Source of the DNA: Chitinophagaceae bacterium
GTDB taxonomy: Bacteria > Bacteroidota > Bacteroidia > Chitinophagales > Chitinophagaceae
Assembly: GCA_019752045.1 (NCBI GenBank)
Contig: JAIEMP010000007.1
Span: forward strand, 62,001 to 126,000
Direction of reading: 5' to 3'
Length of the DNA stretch: 64,000 nucleotides
Shown here: one piece after another, positions 62,127-64,000 of the stretch
Layout of the letters: each line of letters starts with the position of its first letter
How positions within the stretch are numbered: position 1 is the stretch's first letter
Notes under the pieces: generated by a model
The model's input: the letters and a program-made list of their open reading frames with translations, nothing else
What the model was told of the DNA's origin: nothing
Databases searched by the model: none
Translations under genes and position numbers: made by a program

Positions 62127-63221
62127 CTATTTTTTGGTTGAATAAAAAGAACCTTTCAATCGATTCAATGTTTCGAAGTAAAAAAAAACTTCGCCATTGT
62201 ACCCATGTTTCCGGTTCAGCTCGATCATTTGATCGGTTAACTCACGGGTTGATTGATAACCATCGCCCAACGATGTAAGGATGCCCGGAAAAACCCTGTG
62301 CTTTAATTCAACAGGCACCTGGGTATCTAATTCTTTTAATACATTTTCATATGCATCAAGTTTATAACGGTAGAGCTGCGGAATAATATAATCAGCATAC
62401 CCTTCCTTTAACCATTTCGGCCAATCCTGCAGGTATTGTTCTTTGCTCCACGGATAAATACTTGGCGCCCATGTAACCAAACAGTTTGGCTTGATCTTCT
62501 TTACATCTTCATACAATGTTTTACCAAACAAACTCAACTGATCGGCTTTCCATTGCAGCCATTTTTCTTCTTTTGCATTTTGCGGTGGTACAGCACCGTT
62601 ATGTTGGGCAGCATACAATTTCAAGGTAGCTGCATCGTATCCACCTTCGCCGGGCATGGCAGGCATACGATCATCTCCCTGTACACCGTCTACTTCATAC
62701 TTCGTTACAAACTCTGCTACCAACTTTCGCATGAACTGTTGCACTTCCGGATTAATGGCACTCCACCAATAGAATCCATTTTTCTGTAACAGGTTTCCTT
62801 TACTGTCTCTCCCTGCCCATTGCGGATATTTTTGTAACCACAATGCCGTACTGTCTTTATACGAATACGAAAATCCGAATTCAAACCATGCATGCACTTT
62901 TAATCCTGCTTTATGCCCTTCTTCAATCATTTCTTTGATCGGATCACGACCGTTAAACTTTGGATCCTGTTTAATGCCTATGTATTCATTCACCACATCA
63001 CTTGGATACATCGTCATACCTCTGTTCCAAACAACAACGAAAATATTATTGAGGCCATTTTGCTTACAGAGTGCTACGGTTTCTTTTACTTTTTCTCTTG
63101 ATGACAAAGCCTGGCTTGCCACATTGGTGATCCACGTACCACGGATAGGTTCTTCTGCTTTCTTTTGTGCACAGGCAGTGAAAATGAAAAAAGTAAAAAG
63201 TAAAAAAGTAATCTGTTTCAT
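62127..63221 (-). CDS. GHL10/DUF187-type glycoside hydrolase-like protein
   Basis: A 364-residue exported protein. The signal peptide ends FFIFTACAQKK, so it is possibly a lipoprotein. RGTWITNVASQALSSREKV starts a TIM-barrel hydrolase-like domain of the GHL10 family: NNIFVVVWNRGMTMYPSDV, LKVHAWFEFGFS, and VDGVQGDDRMPAMPGEGG with the acidic pair expected at the active site. YADYIIPQLYRY and VFFYFETLN close the barrel. Family members are thought to act on wall or capsular glycans. The stop lies directly at the start region of the NAGPA gene, consistent with one operon. Confidence 0.83.
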   Translation of the reverse strand: MKQITFLLFTFFIFTACAQKKAEEPIRGTWITNVASQALSSREKVKETVALCKQNGLNNIFVVVWNRGMTMYPSDVVNEYIGIKQDPKFNGRDPIKEMIEEGHKAGLKVHAWFEFGFSYSYKDSTALWLQKYPQWAGRDSKGNLLQKNGFYWWSAINPEVQQFMRKLVAEFVTKYEVDGVQGDDRMPAMPGEGGYDAATLKLYAAQHNGAVPPQNAKEEKWLQWKADQLSLFGKTLYEDVKKIKPNCLVTWAPSIYPWSKEQYLQDWPKWLKEGYADYIIPQLYRYKLDAYENVLKELDTQVPVELKHRVFPGILTSLGDGYQSTRELTDQMIELNRKHGYNGEVFFYFETLNRLKGSFYSTKK

Positions 63222-63302
63222 TTGTTGTTTATTTGATCATGGCCGTTCCGTCTCCTTACACATTAATACCTTCAGGACTGGTAGGGAACCGACTGCAGAT
63301 AG

Positions 63303-64000
63303 TTAAAAAGTTGATTTGTATTCTAAATAACGGTTGTATAAATGATGTGCCTGGATGTAAGCCGACTGCGGGCTCATAAAATGCGAAAACTCAAAGGTGA
63401 TGGCTTTATCATACCCTGCACGCCTTGCTGCATCTAATTTCAATTTCAGTTTTTCAAACTTAATAGGTAAAAACTTAATGGGCATATCACGATCAAATGT
63501 TTCAGCATTGGTCCAGCATTGCATGCCATACTTGTCGGCTAATTTTTTATTGATGCGAAAAAAATCTTCCAGCTCGCTATAGTCAATATGCCCATCCTGA
63601 AAAGCCACTGCATCAACTGCGCCTTTGATGCCATCAAAAATTTCATTCCACTCCTTTTCATGTTCTTCCAATGAAACAGCATCTTCTTTTGTAATGGAAC
63701 TGCTTGCCGCCATCACTGCTTTCTTGCCATCGATCCATGGAGAAATAAACGTTGGCAATCCGCCACTCACCTGCTTGCATTGCAAACCCAATGTGCGGAA
63801 TGCTTCTGTTGCGCCTTTTGTTTTACGGCTGATCTCCATACTCAAATACCAACCTTTGAACGAAGGATGATGACCATACTTCTTCCACACTTCCTCGATC
63901 ACAAACCTGTTATCATCAATTTCATGTGTAAGATCACCGGTATCCCAATAAATACCGCTGTCGTACAAACCAAAATAGAATTGCATGTTGTATTTATCTG
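63303..64000 (-). CDS. DUF4434-type protein (5' part outside the window)
   Basis: The reading frame is open to the window edge: codons upstream of the internal Met at 63986 read DKYN, so the true N-terminus lies beyond 64,000. The visible 230 residues resemble DUF4434/TIM-barrel glycosidase-like proteins: FYFGLYDSGIYW, WYLSMEISRKT, PTFISPWIDG, DAVAFQDGHIDYSEL, and KAITFEFSHFMSPQSAY with a Glu at the usual strand 7-8 position. It is co-directional with the GHL10 gene (81-bp gap), and both suggest glycan breakdown. Confidence 0.68.
   Translation of the reverse strand, partial: DKYNMQFYFGLYDSGIYWDTGDLTHEIDDNRFVIEEVWKKYGHHPSFKGWYLSMEISRKTKGATEAFRTLGLQCKQVSGGLPTFISPWIDGKKAVMAASSSITKEDAVSLEEHEKEWNEIFDGIKGAVDAVAFQDGHIDYSELEDFFRINKKLADKYGMQCWTNAETFDRDMPIKFLPIKFEKLKLKLDAARRAGYDKAITFEFSHFMSPQSAYIQAHHLYNRYLEYKSTF

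Noticed and set aside
1-64000. CRISPR arrays, rRNA genes, complete insertion sequences
   Set aside because: I found no regularly spaced repeats, no rRNA-like sequence and no transposase gene anywhere in the window.

Overview
The window looks like a chromosome segment of a Bacteroidota species, most likely Chitinophagaceae. The signs are a SusC/SusD pair with FecR and ECF sigma factor, a large Oar-like TonB receptor, a NagB-PIG-L fusion, DUF3467 and YtxH proteins, a TAnnTTTG-type promoter box, weak Shine-Dalgarno sequences and AT-rich spacers. I see no rRNA, no complete tRNA and no CRISPR array.

1-19,083 is housekeeping sequence, mostly on the minus strand. It holds a LysM envelope protein, RNase H, YtxH and ABC1-kinase proteins, an rRNA m5C methyltransferase, an O-methyltransferase, folA (TTG start) and thyA, proline dehydrogenase, an Oar-like TonB receptor, aspartate kinase, an Ldh-type dehydrogenase and DUF3467. 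The rRNA methyltransferase gene carries two REP-like palindromes read in frame.

At 19,084-19,126 a perfect terminator hairpin is followed by what looks like the last 13 nt of a tRNA (Asp-like, minus strand). A tyrosine recombinase comes next. This is the left attachment site of an integrated element whose right end I cannot find in the window. From 19.3 to about 42.7 kb the element carries a DUF1016 nuclease, a split Eco57I-like restriction-modification pair, a mobilisation set (coupling protein, HUH relaxase, MobC-like protein, candidate oriT), and a type I Wadjet operon (jetA-D). The Wadjet operon is preceded by a RadC/JAB gene and followed by a tightly coupled PD-(D/E)XK-like nuclease gene. 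Then come an unknown HExxH protein, a DUF932 protein, SSB and a gamma-glutamylcyclotransferase. Its spacers hold two families of duplicated hairpins in which one stem is conserved and another changes on both arms. This looks like base-pairing being preserved, as in structured RNA or ssDNA sites.

42.7-53.2 kb holds an AraC regulator, a small secreted protein, and a nutrient-uptake locus on the minus strand (ECF sigma, FecR, SusC, SusD, thioredoxin-like protein). 53.2-57.2 kb is a second defence or conflict cluster on the plus strand: two tandem Xre regulators behind paired 12-bp direct repeats, an ABC-type ATPase overlapping a PD-(D/E)XK-like nuclease by 4 nt (a candidate undescribed two-gene defence module), and an Xre-RES toxin-antitoxin pair with a readable promoter inside an inverted-repeat operator. 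A frameshifted NUC1 endonuclease remnant follows.

57.98-64 kb returns to metabolism with a minus-strand run of NagB-PIG-L, an L,D-transpeptidase-like protein, a NAGPA-type phosphodiester glycosidase, a GHL10-like hydrolase and a DUF4434 protein cut by the window edge. Together these suggest handling of amino-sugar or envelope glycans. All family calls are by eye, from motifs.
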